32,587 bases of DNA from an uncultured Pseudomonadota bacterium (GTDB lineage: Bacteria > Myxococcota_A > Bradymonadia > Bradymonadales > GCA-2716585), in NCBI GenBank assembly GCA_937890335.1, contig CALBXO010000854.1, positions 1 through 32,587 of the forward strand. Direction: 5' to 3'. Below are positions 31,714 to 32,587 of this stretch, one piece after another (within the stretch, counting starts at the first letter, position 1; every line of letters begins with the position of its first letter). The translations under genes were made by a program, and so were the position numbers. The notes below the pieces were generated by a model. It did no database searches and was not told the origin of the DNA. It saw nothing but the letters and a program-made list of their open reading frames with translations.

Positions 31714-32587
31714 TCACCAGCTCAGAATGATCTTGCCGAACGTGCCATTGGTGGCCAGCTGGGCGTGTGCCGTCGCAGCATCTTTCATGGGAAGGACTGT
31801 GTCCACGATGGGGCGGAACTTTGGCGATGGCCCTTCAAACCCCGGTACAACCCTGGCGGCAAAGTCCTGAGCCAACTTGATCTTCTCCTCAATCGGGCGC
31901 GCCCGAAGCGCAGTCCCCACGATGTGCAACCGCCGGCGCAGAATGGTGCCGAGGTTGATCTCGTCGGCGCGCCCACCCAGCAGTCCCACCACGATGAGCG
32001 TGCCGCGGTCCTTGAGTGCGCGCAGGTTGGACTCCAGGTAGCCGCGGCCCACAAAGTCCACGACGACATCCATTTGCCCCTCCGGCGGGCAAAACGTGCC
32101 ACCCTCGGCGAGGATTCCCTCGTGGAGCCCGAGCTCCGCGGCGAGGTCCAGTTTCTGCTGTGTCCGGGAGGTCCCGGTGACGTGAGCGCCGGCGGCGAGC
32201 GCCAGTTGGAGCAGGGCGGTTCCGACGCCGCTGCCCACGGCGTGAATGAGGATCTTGTCGCCCATGCGGAGCCGACATTGGAGATGCGCAGCGTCGTACG
32301 CCGTGAAGAAGGCCTCGGGGATGCCCGCGGCGTCCTCCAGACTCATCCCGCGGGGCACTGGCACGGCCTCCCGCGCGTGGACGGCCACAAACTGGGCCAT
32401 GCCAGCGCCGGGCACGAGGCCCATCACAGCGTCGCCCACCTTCCACTGACTGGGGCCAGCACCCACCTCGGCCACGACCCCAGAATACTCGAGCCCGGGG
32501 ATGTCCTGCGGTGTGCCGGCAGGTGCCGGATACTTGCCGAGTCGCTGGAGGAGGTCTGCGCGGTTGACGCCAGCGGCAGCGACCTCC
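31714..32587 (-). CDS. NAD(P)H:quinone oxidoreductase, PIG3/QOR-like; 5' end outside window
   Basis: At least 290 residues of a medium-chain dehydrogenase/reductase, cut at the right edge of the window. The N-terminal part visible from the edge reads AAAGVNRADLLQRLGKYP and DIPGLEYSGVVAEVG, the signature of the quinone oxidoreductase branch that includes PIG3. GSGVGTALLQLALAAGA forms the nucleotide-binding turn, followed by VDFVGRGYLESNLRALKDRGTLIVVG. The catalytic and structural zinc-binding Cys clusters of alcohol dehydrogenases are absent in the visible part, as expected for this branch. It reduces quinones or enones with NADPH by family inference. smpB starts 3 nt after its stop, suggesting a shared transcript. 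Confidence 0.9.
   Translation of the reverse strand, partial: EVAAAGVNRADLLQRLGKYPAPAGTPQDIPGLEYSGVVAEVGAGPSQWKVGDAVMGLVPGAGMAQFVAVHAREAVPVPRGMSLEDAAGIPEAFFTAYDAAHLQCRLRMGDKILIHAVGSGVGTALLQLALAAGAHVTGTSRTQQKLDLAAELGLHEGILAEGGTFCPPEGQMDVVVDFVGRGYLESNLRALKDRGTLIVVGLLGGRADEINLGTILRRRLHIVGTALRARPIEEKIKLAQDFAARVVPGFEGPSPKFRPIVDTVLPMKDAATAHAQLATNGTFGKIILSW

Noticed and set aside
31237..32587. tmRNA gene near smpB
   Set aside because: smpB is flanked within a few bases by protein genes on both sides, leaving no room for ssrA.

Overview
This high-GC window carries 25 protein-coding genes, tightly packed in short operons, with no tRNA, rRNA, CRISPR array or insertion sequence that I can see. Many genes start with Sec or lipoprotein signals (lipoboxes such as LSGC, LLGC, LVGC and GAGC). 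There is an outer-membrane receptor, a flagellar rotor block and a PknK-like Ser/Thr kinase. Together these point to a Gram-negative bacterium of the former deltaproteobacterial grade (Myxococcota, Bradymonadota or similar). That placement is an inference from gene content; I see no phylogenetic marker that settles it.

Region 1 (1-2215, minus strand) holds a metal-uptake pair: a small exported Cys/His protein and a His-rich outer-membrane receptor cut by the window edge, behind a palindromic Fur-family-type operator. The receptor's signal peptide and body lie in different frames, so there is a frameshift or a base error near 363-366. Two overlapping small lipoprotein genes follow. Region 2 (2296-15658, plus strand) begins with a 1452-residue exported membrane protein built from two related halves. 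Next come fliF, fliG, fliH and fliI, nearly gapless. The FliG retains all five torque-generating charged residues, so this is a real flagellar rotor and not an injectisome. A kinase-ATPase-helical-repeat signalling protein and a DUF427 protein follow. Region 3 (15699-20233, minus strand) encodes an exported lipoprotein set: a beta-propeller protein, a two-haem-motif protein with a beta-sandwich between its haem sites, and a C2-like protein. A disordered hypothetical protein lies upstream.

Region 4 (20420-26419, plus strand) is the most unusual part. It is a tightly packed probable operon encoding a cyclic-nucleotide-binding domain fused to a hotdog thioesterase, a tandem UspA-like protein, an ArsB/NhaD-type ion transporter, an exported protein of unknown function, a phytochelatin synthase and a GNAT acetyltransferase. 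The phytochelatin synthase resembles the plant/eukaryotic enzyme over its catalytic domain and also over part of its C-terminal domain, whereas the well-known bacterial homologues are short. The transporter, exported protein and synthase are linked by ATGA stop/start overlaps. My inference is a metal or thiol homeostasis unit tied to ion transport and possibly to cyclic-nucleotide sensing.

Region 5 (26682-30804, plus strand) pairs tryptophan 2,3-dioxygenase with an overlapping gene for a large alpha-2-macroglobulin-like protein that lacks both a signal peptide and a canonical thioester motif. Region 6 (30873-32587, minus strand) has a quinone oxidoreductase (cut by the right edge), smpB and a YjbR/MmcQ-like gene in one operon.
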